Notes: generated from the sequence alone by a model not told the origin. A DNA stretch of 64,000 nucleotides from Streptomyces taklimakanensis (GCF_009709575.1 NZ_WIXO01000001.1:620001-684000), one strand, 5' to 3'; shown: positions 24,590 through 34,369, counted from the stretch's first letter. Numbers and translations are program-made.

Positions 24590-25030
24590 CTACACCCGGG
24601 GCGGCCTGGCCTCGTAGGGGGTGGACAGCACGACGGTCGTGCGGGTGGAGACACCGGCCAGCGAGCGGATGCGCGCCAGGAGGTGCTCCAACTCGATGGG
24701 GGTGGCGACCCGGACCTTGAGGATGTAGTTCTCGTCCCCCGCGACGCTGTGGCACGCCTCGATCTCCGGCACCTCGGCGAGGCGGTCGGCGATGTCGTCC
24801 GGCGCGCTGGGGTCGAACGGCTTCACCGAGATGAAGGCCGTCATCGGCAGCCCGACGGCCTCGGCGTCGACGATGGCGGTATAGCCGCGGATGACCCCGC
24901 GCTGCTCCAGCCTGCGGACGCGCTGGTGCACCGCCGAGGTGGACAGGCCGGTGGCCTTGCCCAGGTCGGTGTAGCTCATCCGCCCGTCCTTGACGAGCAA
25001 TTCCACGATGCGACGGTCCAGCTCCTCCAC
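24590..25030 (-). CDS. Lrp/AsnC family transcriptional regulator
   Basis: A 146-residue regulator. The N-terminal helix-turn-helix is LDRRIVELLVKDGRMSYTDL plus GKATGLSTSAVHQRVRRLEQ (residues 4-45). The RAM ligand-binding domain follows, with MTAFISVKPF and VAGDENYILKVRVAT. The C-terminus LSTPYEARPP is strongly conserved in Streptomyces orthologues. GTG at 25030 (VEELDRR) is the usual start for these proteins; an upstream ATG at 25117 would add a basic extension. It probably responds to an amino acid. Neighbours do not reveal the target. Confidence 0.9.
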   Translation of the reverse strand: MEELDRRIVELLVKDGRMSYTDLGKATGLSTSAVHQRVRRLEQRGVIRGYTAIVDAEAVGLPMTAFISVKPFDPSAPDDIADRLAEVPEIEACHSVAGDENYILKVRVATPIELEHLLARIRSLAGVSTRTTVVLSTPYEARPPRV

Positions 25031-25237
25031 ACCAGGCAACCTACTGCGCCCGGCGCACCACGGCACACCGGATGCGCGGACACGGGCCGCGAGGAGCGCC
25101 CGTGTGACGAACGCCACACCAACGCCCCGGTGTCCGCAAGAGCGAAGAGATTACGAACGGGACACGACGGGAAATGCTTGCTGTGGCCGGGGCTCCCGAG
25201 AGCACGGACGCCCGGCGGCCCGTCCTAGGGGGATTGC

Positions 25238-25639
25238 ATGCGCACTGTGAAGTCGTTCCACGCCGGTCACCCGGAGACCGAGGCCCAGGAGGAGAACACC
25301 GAGGCGTACGACGTCTACGAGACCTACGAGATCTTCCGGGTGGTCTGCCCGGACTGCGCGCGGCCGATCGCGCTGTTGGCCGACGAGGAGACGCTCCCCG
25401 AGCACGCGATGTGCCCGACACCGTGGAAGCCCTTCGGTCTGACGGTGTGCCGGGGTTCGGGGCGTTCGGTGGAGGACGCCGCGCCCGAGGGCTCGGCGGA
25501 CGGGGCCCAGGAGCAGGACGCCGCGACGCTGCTGACCCTGCCCGAGGGGCTGGACTGGCGGATGCAGCCGTTCTCCCACGCGGGCGGCCCGGGCGCGCAC
25601 CCGATGCGCGTGCCGCACGGGCGGCACCCCCGGCACTGA
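25238..25639 (+). CDS. Conserved actinobacterial protein of unknown function with a CxxC motif
   Basis: A 133-residue soluble protein. Its acidic N-terminal segment (EAQEENTEAYDVYETYEIFR) precedes a CPDC pair and a second cysteine in EHAMCPTPWKPFGLTVCRG, suggesting a small zinc ribbon. The C-terminus is His/Pro/Gly-rich. I do not recognise a named family. The ATG follows CTAGGGGGATTGC. It lies alone between the Lrp regulator, from which it is divergently transcribed, and the convergent acyl-CoA dehydrogenase. The 228 bp after it (25640-25867) hold no gene. Confidence 0.7.
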   Translation: MRTVKSFHAGHPETEAQEENTEAYDVYETYEIFRVVCPDCARPIALLADEETLPEHAMCPTPWKPFGLTVCRGSGRSVEDAAPEGSADGAQEQDAATLLTLPEGLDWRMQPFSHAGGPGAHPMRVPHGRHPRH

Positions 25640-25867
25640 GGCCGGGCGTCCGTCACCGGTCCACCACCGCGGGCCACCGGCGGACCACCACCCGCCCACC
25701 GCCGGCCCGCGCCGAACCCGCCGCCGTGTCCCGGTTCACCGGTGACGCCGGTCCCGAAGACGCCGACGGACGCGGCCGGGACGGGTGGTGAGATCCCGTC
25801 ACCGAGAACGGCGAGGAGACGGCGGGCCGGACTCCGCCCCGGGCGCGGTCGGTGCTCCGGCGACGCC

Positions 25868-27040
25868 TCAGCGGCGCTCGGGACCCGCGAGATGGCGGGC
25901 GATCACCATCCGCTGGACCTGGTTGGTGCCCTCGACGATCTGGAGCACCTTCGCCTCCCGCATCAGCCGCTCGACCGGATAGTCGCGGGTGTAACCGTAC
26001 CCACCCAGCAACTGCACCGCGTCGGTGGTGATCCGCATCGCGGCGTCCGTGCAGAACAACTTGGCCATCGCGGCCTGCCGGCCGAACGGCTCCCCCGCGT
26101 CGCGCAGCCGGGCGGCGGCCAGGTACAGGGCCCGCCCGGCCTCGATCCGGGTGGCCATGTCGGCGAGCATGAACCGCACGCCCTGGAAGTCGGAGACGGG
26201 ACGGCCGAACTGCTCGCGCCCCGCGGTGTGGACCAGCGCCTCGTCCAGGGCGGCCTGGGCGACCCCGACCGCACAGGCGGCTATGCCCAGCCGTCCGGAT
26301 TCGAGCGCGTCCAGGGCGATGGCGAAGCCCTGACCCTCCTCGCCGATCCGACGGCTGTCGGGCACGCGCACCCCGTCGAAGTGGACCTGGGCCGTCGGCG
26401 AGCCGTTCATCCCCATCTTCCGCTCGGGGGCGGCGGCGCCCAGCCCCTCGGCGTCACCGGGGACGAGGAAGGCGGTGACGCCGCGGGGACCCTCGCCTCC
26501 GGTGCGGGCCATGACGGTGTAGAAGTCGGCGATGCCGCCGTGGGTGATCCACGCCTTGGTGCCGTCGACGACCCAGCCGTCCCCGTCGCGGACGGCACGG
26601 GTGCGCAGCGAGGCGGCGTCGGAGCCGGAGGAGGGCTCGGAGAGGCAGTAGGCGCCCAGCAGACCCCCGCCGAACATGGCCGGCAGGTGCTCGGCGCACT
26701 GCTCCTTGGTGCCGTAACGCGCCAGGGCGTGGCAGGCGAGGGTGTGGACGCTGACGCCGAGGCCGACGGTGAGCCGGGCCGCGGCCAACTCCTCCAGGAC
26801 CTGGAGGTAGACCTCGTAGGGCTGACCGCCGCCGCCGAACTCCTCGTCGTAGGGCAGCGAGAGCAGCCCGGACTCCGACAGGAGGGTGAACGTCTCACGG
26901 GGGAAGCGCCCGGCTTCCTCCTCCTCGGCCGCGGTCGGCCGGATCTCGCGCTGGGCCAGCTCGCGCACCAGTGTGAGGAGATCGCGGGCCTCCTCGGTGG
27001 GCATCCGGCGTTCCACCGGCTGGGGGCCGTGGTCGGTCAT
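25868..27040 (-). CDS. Acyl-CoA dehydrogenase family protein
   Basis: A 390-residue flavoprotein of the acyl-CoA dehydrogenase superfamily. The FAD/substrate signature GAYCLSEPSSGSDAASLRTR and the following WVVDGTKAWITHGGIADFYT lie in the beta-domain. The C-terminal helical domain contains QLLGGYGYTRDYPVERLMRE-AKVLQIVEGTNQVQR, as in short-chain and branched-chain enzymes; the catalytic base is expected in the VEGTNQ region. Length is standard. ATG at 27040 follows GGGAGGAGAG. It appears monocistronic, and chain-length preference cannot be read from sequence. Confidence 0.92.
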   Translation of the reverse strand: MTDHGPQPVERRMPTEEARDLLTLVRELAQREIRPTAAEEEEAGRFPRETFTLLSESGLLSLPYDEEFGGGGQPYEVYLQVLEELAAARLTVGLGVSVHTLACHALARYGTKEQCAEHLPAMFGGGLLGAYCLSEPSSGSDAASLRTRAVRDGDGWVVDGTKAWITHGGIADFYTVMARTGGEGPRGVTAFLVPGDAEGLGAAAPERKMGMNGSPTAQVHFDGVRVPDSRRIGEEGQGFAIALDALESGRLGIAACAVGVAQAALDEALVHTAGREQFGRPVSDFQGVRFMLADMATRIEAGRALYLAAARLRDAGEPFGRQAAMAKLFCTDAAMRITTDAVQLLGGYGYTRDYPVERLMREAKVLQIVEGTNQVQRMVIARHLAGPERR

Positions 27041-27296
27041 CGCGGCGCTCTCCTCCCTGTCGGGCGCTACGGCGGCGGGCGCTCGGGGTGTGGCGGCGCC
27101 GCCGGAATGTGATCGTCACAGCCGATGGGGGCCGTCCCGGGTCGCGGGAGCGGCTGGTCGGCGGCCGTGGTGATGGGAGTATGCCCGATCGGGGGCGCGG
27201 CGTCACGGCGGAACGAGGACCGTCCGCGCCGGTCCGAGGCCGCCGGCGGCAGCGGATGTGGCGGCGGATGTCGGCGGCCGCTGCCACACTCGCCCC

Positions 27297-29057
27297 ATGC
27301 GTGGGGAACGGGGACGGGACGGCGGGAGCGGCACGGCCGGGGAACGGCCGGCGGACGACCCCGGCCGGCCGGGGCGCTGGGCGGTGACGGTGACCGCCGA
27401 GGGCGGGGCCCTGCTGTGTCCGCTGGACGCCCGGGGGCGCCCGGCCGGGCCGGTGGTGGCCGAGCCGGACGTGGCGGAGGCCGTCCGGGCCCGCCCGGAG
27501 GTCGTCCGGTGGGTGTGGCCGTCCACGGCCGAGGTGTACCCGCGCCTGCTGGACGCCGGGGTGCGGGTGGAGCGGTGCCACGACGTGGAGGCAGCCGAGG
27601 CGCTGCTGTTGGGGCACGAGGGGCGCTGGGGCGAGCCCCGGTCGCCGGCCGCGGCCTGGGCACGTCTGCACCGGCTTCCGGTGCCGCCGGACCCTCCGCT
27701 GCCCGGGGCCGACCGGCAGCCCTCGCTGTTCGCCCCGGGTCCCGCGCCGCTGCCGCCCGGCACGGATCCGCTGCGGGTGCTGCTGGAGGTCTACGCCGAA
27801 CAGGTGAGGCGCGTCGAGGCGGCCGAGCGTCCCGACCGGATGTGGTTGCTGCTCGCGGCGGAGTCGGCGGGGACGCTGGTGGCGGCGGAGATGGGCCGGG
27901 CCGGGGTGCCCTGGCGGGTCGACGTCCACCGCGGTCTGCTGCGCGAGCTGCTCGGTGAACGCTATCCGGGCGGGGAGCCGAGGCGGCTGGTGGAGCTGGC
28001 CGAGGAGGTCTCGCGGGCCTTCGGACCGGGGGTGCGGGTGCGGCCCGAGGTGCCGGCCGAGGTCGTCAGGGCGTTCGCACGGGCCGGGATCCGACTGGCC
28101 TCGACCCGGGCGTGGGAGCTGCGGACGATCGACCACCCGGCCGTCGCGCCGCTGCTGCGCCACAAGACGCTGTACCGGCTGCACACCGCGCACGGCGAGT
28201 CCTGGCTGCGCACCTGGGTGCGCGACGGCCGCTTCCACCCCGAGTACGTGCCCGGCGGTTCGGTCTCGGGGCGCTGGACGACCAACGGCGGGGGCGCGTT
28301 GCAGATCCCGAAGGTGGTGCGGCGGGCGGTGGTGGCCGACCCGGGGTGGCGGCTGGTGGTCGCCGACGCCGACCAGATGGAGCCGCGGGTGCTGGCGGCG
28401 ATCTCCCGCGACCGGGGGCTGATGGAGGTGGCCGGCAGCGGTCGCGACCTGTACTCGGTGCTGTCGGACCGGGCCTTCGGCGGCGACCGGCAGCGGGCCA
28501 AGCTGGCGCTGCTGGGCGCGGTGTACGGCCAGACCTCGGGAGACGGTCTGCGGCACCTGGCGGAGCTGCGGCGCCGCTTCCCGGCGGCGGTGGCGTACGT
28601 GGACGAGGCGGCACGCGCCGGCGAGGCGGGCCGTCTGGTGCGCACCTGGCTGGGGCGCACCTGTCCTCCGGCGCACACGCCCGGCCCGGAGGACGGAGAG
28701 GGCGGGGCGGCGGTTCCGGACGGGGCGGGCGCGGCGGAACCGGGCCGGCCGGGCACGACGGCCGGCGCCCGGGCCCGGGGTCGGTTCACCCGGAACTTCG
28801 TGGTGCAGGGCAGCGGGGCGGACTGGATGCTGCTGGTCCTGGCGGCGCTGCGCCGGGCCCTGGTCGGGACGCGGGCGGAGTTGGTGTTCTTCCAGCACGA
28901 CGAGGTGATCGTGCACTGTCCGAAGGAGGAGGCGGAGGCGGTGGTCGAGGCGGTCCGCGCGGCGGGCGAGCTCGCGGGGCGCACCGTCTTCGGCGCGACG
29001 CCGGTGCGCTTCCCGTTCACCACGGCCGTGGTGGAGTGCTACGCGGACGCGAGGTAG
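27297..29057 (+). CDS. PolA-like DNA polymerase (annotated family: 3'-5' exonuclease/DNA polymerase)
   Basis: A 586-residue family A polymerase without the 5'-nuclease domain. Motif A reads VVADADQMEPRVLAAIS, motif B RQRAKLALLGAVYGQTSG, and motif C FFQHDEVIVHC, so the catalytic aspartates, lysine and tyrosine are present. The N-terminal 200 residues correspond to a diverged exonuclease-like domain in which I cannot identify a complete DEDD set. A Gly/Ala/Pro-rich insertion interrupts the fingers-palm region before RGRFTRNFVVQGSGADWM. It is a second, probably accessory, polymerase besides PolA. CACACT-N6-ATG at the start, with no ribosome-binding site, suggests leaderless expression. Confidence 0.88.
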   Translation: MRGERGRDGGSGTAGERPADDPGRPGRWAVTVTAEGGALLCPLDARGRPAGPVVAEPDVAEAVRARPEVVRWVWPSTAEVYPRLLDAGVRVERCHDVEAAEALLLGHEGRWGEPRSPAAAWARLHRLPVPPDPPLPGADRQPSLFAPGPAPLPPGTDPLRVLLEVYAEQVRRVEAAERPDRMWLLLAAESAGTLVAAEMGRAGVPWRVDVHRGLLRELLGERYPGGEPRRLVELAEEVSRAFGPGVRVRPEVPAEVVRAFARAGIRLASTRAWELRTIDHPAVAPLLRHKTLYRLHTAHGESWLRTWVRDGRFHPEYVPGGSVSGRWTTNGGGALQIPKVVRRAVVADPGWRLVVADADQMEPRVLAAISRDRGLMEVAGSGRDLYSVLSDRAFGGDRQRAKLALLGAVYGQTSGDGLRHLAELRRRFPAAVAYVDEAARAGEAGRLVRTWLGRTCPPAHTPGPEDGEGGAAVPDGAGAAEPGRPGTTAGARARGRFTRNFVVQGSGADWMLLVLAALRRALVGTRAELVFFQHDEVIVHCPKEEAEAVVEAVRAAGELAGRTVFGATPVRFPFTTAVVECYADAR

Positions 29058-29065
29058 GGGCGGGG

Positions 29066-29932
29066 TCAGCCCCGCTCCGGGGCGAGGAAGGCGCGCAGCG
29101 CCCCCGCCAGTTGCTCGGGGGCCTCCTCGGCCATGTGGTGGCCGCTGTCGATCGTGCCGCAGGTGACGTCGTCCGCCCAGGCGCGCCAGATGCCGGGGAT
29201 GTCCGGGTAGAGGTCGCCGAGGTCGTCGTGTTCGGACCACAGCACCAGCGTCGGGCAGGCGATGCGGCGCCCCGCGGCCCGGTCGGCCTCGTCGTTCCGT
29301 CGGTCCACGGTCAGGCCGGCCCGGTAGTCCTCCAGCATGGCGCGTACGGTGGCCGGGTCGTGGACGGCCCGCTGGTAGTCCTCCCACGCCTCGGCGCCCA
29401 TCGCCTCCTTCGATCCGCCGTACCAGGCGGCGGGATCGGCGAGGATGGCGCGTTCGGGCTTGTCGGGGACGGCGAAGAAGAACCAGTGGTACCAGGCGCG
29501 CGCGAAGCGCTCGTCGCAGCGGGCCAGGTGTTCGGCGATGGGGACGCAGTCGCCCACCGCGAGCCGGGTCACGGCCCCGGGCGCGTCCAGGGCGAGCCGG
29601 TAGGCGACACAGGAGCCGCGGTCGTGGCCGAAGACGGCGAAGCGGTCGTGTCCCAGGTGCCGCATCAGCGCCAGGCAGTCGCGGGCCATGGCGCGCTTGG
29701 CGTACGGCGCGTGGTCGGCGGTGGTGGGCGGCTTGGAGGAGCGCCCGTAGCCGCGCAGGTCGGGGCAGACGACGGTGTGGTCCGCCGCGAGCAGGGGCGC
29801 GACGCGGTGCCAGGTGGCGTGGGTCCGGGGGTGGCCGTGGAGCAGCAGCACGGGCGGGCCGGAGCCGCCGTGCCGCACCCGCAGGGTCGCCTCCCCCGTG
29901 TCGATGTGCTCCAGCGCGAATCCGTCGAACAC
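29066..29932 (-). CDS. Alpha/beta hydrolase, haloacetate dehalogenase-like
   Basis: A 288-residue alpha/beta hydrolase close to fluoroacetate dehalogenases and epoxide hydrolases. The oxyanion motif LLHGHPRTHATWH (residues 30-42) is followed by the nucleophile elbow FGHDRG (Asp104, Arg105). A cap segment WYHWFFF (148-153) supplies His-Trp as in halide-binding dehalogenases, and the catalytic histidine is in IDSGHHMAEE. Aspartate rather than serine as nucleophile excludes an ordinary esterase. It converges with the polymerase gene (8-bp gap) and lies just outside the biosynthetic cluster. Actual dehalogenase activity is inference. Confidence 0.82.
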   Translation of the reverse strand: MFDGFALEHIDTGEATLRVRHGGSGPPVLLLHGHPRTHATWHRVAPLLAADHTVVCPDLRGYGRSSKPPTTADHAPYAKRAMARDCLALMRHLGHDRFAVFGHDRGSCVAYRLALDAPGAVTRLAVGDCVPIAEHLARCDERFARAWYHWFFFAVPDKPERAILADPAAWYGGSKEAMGAEAWEDYQRAVHDPATVRAMLEDYRAGLTVDRRNDEADRAAGRRIACPTLVLWSEHDDLGDLYPDIPGIWRAWADDVTCGTIDSGHHMAEEAPEQLAGALRAFLAPERG

Positions 29933-30064
29933 GCCCGACTCCTCCGCCCTTCCCGGCCATGCCGCTCGTGCCGCCCCTCCTGGCTCTGCGGCTTCCCCCG
30001 GACCGCCCGTCCATCCCCGCCGGACACCCGACCGTTCGGGGCGCCCCGCGCGGGCCCGCGTGGT

Positions 30065-30589
30065 TCAGGTGTCCTTCGGGTCGAGTGCGTCCAAGACCGC
30101 CTGCGCGGTCTGCTGCGGATCACGGCCACCGGTATCGACGACCACACGCGCCACCTCCTCGTACAACGGACGACGCCGCTCCATCAACATGCGCCACTGC
30201 TGCCGAGGATTGACCGCCAACAAAGGCCGCGGAGCATCCAACCCGACCCGCCGGACCGCGTCCGCGAGCGGCACGTCCAAGAACACCACCGGCAACCCGG
30301 CCAGCAGCCCGCGGGTGTCCGGATCCATCACGGCGCCACCACCGAGCGAGACCACCCCGTCATGCCCGGTCAAAGCCGCACGCACGACCCGCCGCTCCAC
30401 CTCCCGGAACCACTCCTCACCCTCCTGGACGAAGATCTCCGCAACAGGCCTGCCCACCGCGGCCTCGATGTCCGCATCGGTGTCACGCAACCCCACCCCC
30501 AACCGCCGAGCGACAAGAGCACCCACGGTGGACTTGCCCGCACCCGGCGGCCCCACCAAAACCACGACCGGCCCCGACCCGGCCCTCAC
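30065..30589 (-). CDS. aroK: Shikimate kinase
   Basis: A 174-residue enzyme phosphorylating shikimate with ATP. The Walker A motif GPPGAGKST (13-21), the shikimate-binding DTDADIE, and GGGAVMD are all present, with the lid region [24 protein letters not shown] complete. Last gene of the long minus-strand operon; its GTG overlaps the aroC stop (GTGA). In Streptomyces the housekeeping aroC-aroK pair is followed by aroB, which is absent here. This is therefore probably a cluster-specific copy. Codon use is richer in GGT, TTG, CGT and GAT than in neighbouring genes. Confidence 0.95.
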   Translation of the reverse strand: MRAGSGPVVVLVGPPGAGKSTVGALVARRLGVGLRDTDADIEAAVGRPVAEIFVQEGEEWFREVERRVVRAALTGHDGVVSLGGGAVMDPDTRGLLAGLPVVFLDVPLADAVRRVGLDAPRPLLAVNPRQQWRMLMERRRPLYEEVARVVVDTGGRDPQQTAQAVLDALDPKDT

Positions 30590-31770
30590 CGGATCTCCAA
30601 CCCGTCAAGGTAACCGGCCACATTACGGCGGGTCTCGGCCACATTGTCACCACCGAACTTCTCCGCCACCGCATCGGCCAACACCAACGCCACCATCGCC
30701 TCGGCCACGATGCCCGCGGCCGGCACCGCGCACACATCCGACCGCTGATGATGGGCCCGAGCAGGCTCACCGGTGCCGACATCCACGGTCGCCAACGCCC
30801 GCGGCACCGTGGCGATGGGCTTCATCGCCGCCCGCACCCGCAACAACTCACCGGTCGACAACCCACCCTCCGTCCCCCCCGACCGCCCCGAGGAGCGACG
30901 GATACCCTCCCCGGTGGCAACGATCTCGTCGTGCGCCTCCGACCCGGGCACCCGAGCCAACTCGAAACCATCGCCGACCTCCACCCCCTTGATCGCCTGG
31001 ATCCCCATCAACGCCCCGGCCAACCGGGCATCGAGCCGACGATCCCAGTGCACATGAGAGCCCAGACCGACCGGCACACCATGAGCGACGACCTCGACCA
31101 CACCACCGAGGGTGTCACCGTCCTTGTGCGCGGCATCGATCACCTCCACCATCGCCCGACTCGCCTCGGCGTCCAGACAACGGACCGGATCGGCATCCAA
31201 CCGCGCCACGTCCCCCGGCACCGGCACCAACCCGGCCGGAGCCCCCACACCGCCCAGCTCCACGACATGGCTGACGATCTCGACACCGGCCGTCTCCCGC
31301 AGATAGGAGCGCGCCACCGCGCCCAACGCCACCCGCGCCGCGGTCTCCCGCGCCGAGGCCCGCTCCAGGATCGGCCGCGCATCCCCCACCCCGTACTTCT
31401 GCATACCGGCCAGATCCGCGTGACCGGGACGAGGACGGGTCAGGGGCGCGTTGCGAGCCAACTCGGCCAACTCGGCCGCATCGACCGGATCGGCCGCCAT
31501 GACCTTCTCCCACTTGGGCCACTCGGTGTTGCCGATCATGACCGCGACCGGCGACCCCAGGGTCAGACCGTGCCGGACCCCACCGAGGAAGGTGACCTCG
31601 TCACGCTCGAACCTCATCCGCGCGCCACGCCCGTAGCCCAACCGGCGCCGCGCCAACGCGTCCGCCACCATGCCGGTGGTGACCGGCACACCGAACGGCA
31701 GCCCCTCCAACGTCGCCACCAACGCGGGACCGTGCGACTCCCCCGCGGTCAGCCAACGCAACCTGCTCAA
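30586..31770 (-). CDS. aroC: Chorismate synthase
   Basis: A 394-residue FMN-dependent enzyme converting EPSP to chorismate. The three family signatures are present: [10 protein letters not shown] near the N-terminus, [12 protein letters not shown] around residue 110, and [13 protein letters not shown] near 300. It begins with TTG, overlapping the monooxygenase stop by four bases (TTGA). The protein is highly similar to the housekeeping Streptomyces enzyme. Its place between a flavin monooxygenase and aroK, without aroB, argues for a dedicated copy that feeds chorismate to PhzE. Like aroK it uses more T-ending codons than the rest of the operon. Confidence 0.96.
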   Translation of the reverse strand: MSRLRWLTAGESHGPALVATLEGLPFGVPVTTGMVADALARRRLGYGRGARMRFERDEVTFLGGVRHGLTLGSPVAVMIGNTEWPKWEKVMAADPVDAAELAELARNAPLTRPRPGHADLAGMQKYGVGDARPILERASARETAARVALGAVARSYLRETAGVEIVSHVVELGGVGAPAGLVPVPGDVARLDADPVRCLDAEASRAMVEVIDAAHKDGDTLGGVVEVVAHGVPVGLGSHVHWDRRLDARLAGALMGIQAIKGVEVGDGFELARVPGSEAHDEIVATGEGIRRSSGRSGGTEGGLSTGELLRVRAAMKPIATVPRALATVDVGTGEPARAHHQRSDVCAVPAAGIVAEAMVALVLADAVAEKFGGDNVAETRRNVAGYLDGLEIR

Positions 31771-32966
31771 CGGACCGCTCCGTCGGTGAGGCCGCCCGAG
31801 GGCGAGAAGCCGTGCAGCCAGTCGACCTTGTCGTACAGGTCGGTCTCGGAGAAGGCGGCCAGCATGGTGTTGCGGGCCTTCGCCTCCGCACCGGCGGGGT
31901 GGTACAGCCGGGTCCCCATCTCACGGGCGACGAGCTGCGCCCTGGCCGTGCGGTCGTGGCGCTCGGCGGCGTACTTCTCCAGGCGCGGGGCGATGCTGTC
32001 GGCGTCACAGTCGAGGAGCCCGCCGAGGACGACGGCGTCCTCCAGGGCCATGCAGGCGCCCTGGGCGGCGTACTGGAGCATGGGGTGGGCGGCGTCGCCG
32101 AGCAGCGCCACCCGGCCGTCGGTCCAGTTGCCGACGGGGTCGCGGTCGCACAGGACCCAGGTCCGCCACTCCTCGCCGAGCTCCAGCAGGCGGCGGGTGG
32201 TGTCGCCCAGGCCGGGGAACTCCGACAGCACGTGAGCGCGCTCGACGGGCTCCCCCGCGACGGCGGTGGTCGCCTCGTCGTCGCGGGTGGCGGCGAGGTT
32301 CAGGTACCTGCCGCCGCCGATGGCGTAGTGGACGAAGTGCCACCTGGGTCCGGCCCACAGGGTGACCGTGTTCCAGCGCAGGTCCTCGGGGACCTTCTCC
32401 ATCGGGATCACGGAGCGGTAGATGGTGTGGCCGGAGACCCGGGGCTCGCCGTCGCCGACGAGTTGGGCTCGGACCGCCGAGCGGATGCCGTCCGCGCCGA
32501 CCAGCGCGTCACCGGTGACCGAGGTGCCGTCCGCCAGGGCGACCGTGACCCCGCCGGCGTCCTGCGTGTAGCCGACCACCGACGCGCCGGTGACCAGTTC
32601 GACGCGGGATGCGGCACGGCAGGCCCGCAGGAGCGGCTCGTACAGGTCGCCGCGGTGCACGACGACGTACGGGTTGCCGAACCGCGCGCGGTAGGACTCG
32701 GTGAGCGGCATGCGGGCCACGCACTCGCCCGACGTGCCGTCCATGAAGCGCAGTTCGTCGATGAAGACGGCCTTGTCGCGGACGTCCGCGCCCACGCCGA
32801 GGCGGTCCAGGGCCCAGAAGGCGTTGGGCCCCAGCTGGATGCCGGCGCCAAGTTCCTCGAAGGCCCGGCGGCGCTCCAGCACGACGACGTCGTGCCCCTG
32901 CCGTTCGACGCTCAGCGCTGCTGCCAGTCCGCCGATGCCGCCCCCGGCGACGATGATCCTCGCCAT
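31767..32966 (-). CDS. FAD-dependent aromatic monooxygenase (salicylate/3-hydroxybenzoate hydroxylase type)
   Basis: A 399-residue class A flavoprotein monooxygenase. It has the N-terminal dinucleotide motif [20 protein letters not shown], the DG-type [11 protein letters not shown] (around 160) and the GD motif [26 protein letters not shown]. The sequence resembles salicylate 1-hydroxylase and 3-hydroxybenzoate 6-hydroxylase, enzymes that hydroxylate, sometimes with decarboxylation, ortho- or meta-hydroxybenzoates. 3-Hydroxyanthranilate, the predicted operon product, is a plausible substrate. The ATG is at 32966, and its stop overlaps aroC. An 88-bp gap separates it from aroA upstream. Confidence 0.88.
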   Translation of the reverse strand: MARIIVAGGGIGGLAAALSVERQGHDVVVLERRRAFEELGAGIQLGPNAFWALDRLGVGADVRDKAVFIDELRFMDGTSGECVARMPLTESYRARFGNPYVVVHRGDLYEPLLRACRAASRVELVTGASVVGYTQDAGGVTVALADGTSVTGDALVGADGIRSAVRAQLVGDGEPRVSGHTIYRSVIPMEKVPEDLRWNTVTLWAGPRWHFVHYAIGGGRYLNLAATRDDEATTAVAGEPVERAHVLSEFPGLGDTTRRLLELGEEWRTWVLCDRDPVGNWTDGRVALLGDAAHPMLQYAAQGACMALEDAVVLGGLLDCDADSIAPRLEKYAAERHDRTARAQLVAREMGTRLYHPAGAEAKARNTMLAAFSETDLYDKVDWLHGFSPSGGLTDGAVR

Positions 32967-33054
32967 GATGTGTTCGCAGTCCCTTCCATGTCGTACGGAC
33001 GGACGACGGCCCGGCGCGGTGCGGTGCGGACGCGTCGTTTCCGGGAGTGGGTGG

Positions 33055-34362
33055 TCACGCGGGTGGGGTGGTGGCGAACCCCAGTCGTCGCAGTTCACCG
33101 TGGAAGCCGGGGAACGTCTTGGTCACGCACCCCGGGTCGTCGAGGGTGATCCCGGGGACGCGCAGTCCGAGCACCGAGAAGGCCATGGCGATCCGGTGGT
33201 CGCGGTGGCAGGCGATCCGGGCCGGGCGCGGTGCGGCCGGGTGGACCGTGAGCCGGTCCCGGCCACTGTCCGTGCGCACTCCGCAGGCCCGCAGGTTCTC
33301 GGCGACGGCCGCGACCCGGTCGGACTCCTTGAGCCGGGCGTGCCCGACGCCGTGCACCGTCACCGGGGCGTCGGCCAGTGGGGCGATCGCGGCCAGCGTC
33401 ATGAACGTGTCCGAGATGTCGCCCATGTCGACGTCGAACCCGCCGCGCAGCGGTCCCGTCCCGGTCACCGTCGTCGCCGTGTCGGTGATCTCCACTCGGG
33501 AGCCCATGCGGCGCAGCACCTCCACGAACCGCAGGTCGCCCTGGAGGCTGCCGCGGCCCAGGCCGGGCACGGTCACCGAACGTCCGGTGACGGCGGCGGC
33601 GGCGAGGACGTAGGAGGCGGTGGAGGCGTCCGGTTCCACGGTCAGGTCGGCCGGCCGGTAGCCACCGGGCGTGACGTGCAGGACCTCCTCCGCGGTGCCG
33701 TCCGCGGCGGGCCCGGCGGGCGTCTCGTGGCGCACCCGCGCGCCGAAGCGCCGCATCAGCGCGACCGTGAGGTCCAGGTAGGGCCGGCTGACCAGTCCCC
33801 GGACCCGGACGGTCAGCGGCGTGCGCATCAGTGGCGCCGCCATCAGCAGACCGCTCAGGTGCTGGCTGCTGAGGGTGCCGTCCAGTGTCAGTTCCCCGCC
33901 CCGGAGGCCGTCCGCCGCCAGGTTCAGCGGCAGCCCGCCGCCGGGCGCGGCGGTGATCCGGGCGCCGAGCCGGGCCAGGGCTTCGGTCAGTGGGCCGAGG
34001 GGCCGGACCCGCAGCCGGTCGGAGCCGTCGAAGAGGTACTCGCCGTGTCCGGTCGCCGCGAACGGCGGCAGGAACCGGGCGGCGGTGCCCGCGTCGGCGC
34101 ACCACACCTCGGCGCCGCCGACGGGTCCGCGGCCGCTCCCGGTCACCTCCCACACGGCGTCGTCGGGCGCGGCCGCCACGGGGGTGCCCAGGGCCACGAC
34201 CGCGTCGCGGAACGCTCGGGTGTCGTCGCTGACCAGGGGGGACCGCAGCCTGCTGGTGCCGGCGGCGCACGCGGCCAGCAGCAGGGCCCGGTTGGTGATG
34301 CTCTTGGAGCCCGGGATGTGCGCGGTCAGGGCCTTCGGGCGGGGGGTGGTGTCGTCGGTCAC
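33055..34362 (-). CDS. aroA: 3-Phosphoshikimate 1-carboxyvinyltransferase (EPSP synthase)
   Basis: A 435-residue EPSP synthase. Key residues are visible: Lys/Ser/Arg in HIPGSKSITNRALL, the CADAGTAARFL loop (Asp where E. coli has Asn94, with Gly96 and Thr97 equivalents kept), TLSSQHLSGLL, the catalytic Asp in GDISDTFMTLA, RLKESDRV, CHRDHRIAM and DDPGCVTKTFPG. It should be active. The GTG start lies 7 bp after the stop of the YdhR-like gene and follows GAGGGG. Placed in a PhzE/PhzD operon, it most likely raises chorismate flux for secondary metabolism. Confidence 0.94.
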   Translation of the reverse strand: MTDDTTPRPKALTAHIPGSKSITNRALLLAACAAGTSRLRSPLVSDDTRAFRDAVVALGTPVAAAPDDAVWEVTGSGRGPVGGAEVWCADAGTAARFLPPFAATGHGEYLFDGSDRLRVRPLGPLTEALARLGARITAAPGGGLPLNLAADGLRGGELTLDGTLSSQHLSGLLMAAPLMRTPLTVRVRGLVSRPYLDLTVALMRRFGARVRHETPAGPAADGTAEEVLHVTPGGYRPADLTVEPDASTASYVLAAAAVTGRSVTVPGLGRGSLQGDLRFVEVLRRMGSRVEITDTATTVTGTGPLRGGFDVDMGDISDTFMTLAAIAPLADAPVTVHGVGHARLKESDRVAAVAENLRACGVRTDSGRDRLTVHPAAPRPARIACHRDHRIAMAFSVLGLRVPGITLDDPGCVTKTFPGFHGELRRLGFATTPPA

Positions 34363-34369
34363 CGTCGTC

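Noticed and set aside
26895..30014. Long minus-strand open frame of about 1000 codons opposite the polymerase gene
   Set aside because: It runs antisense through three well-supported genes, has Arg/Pro/Gly-dominated low-complexity sequence and no domain. It is a by-product of the G+C content.
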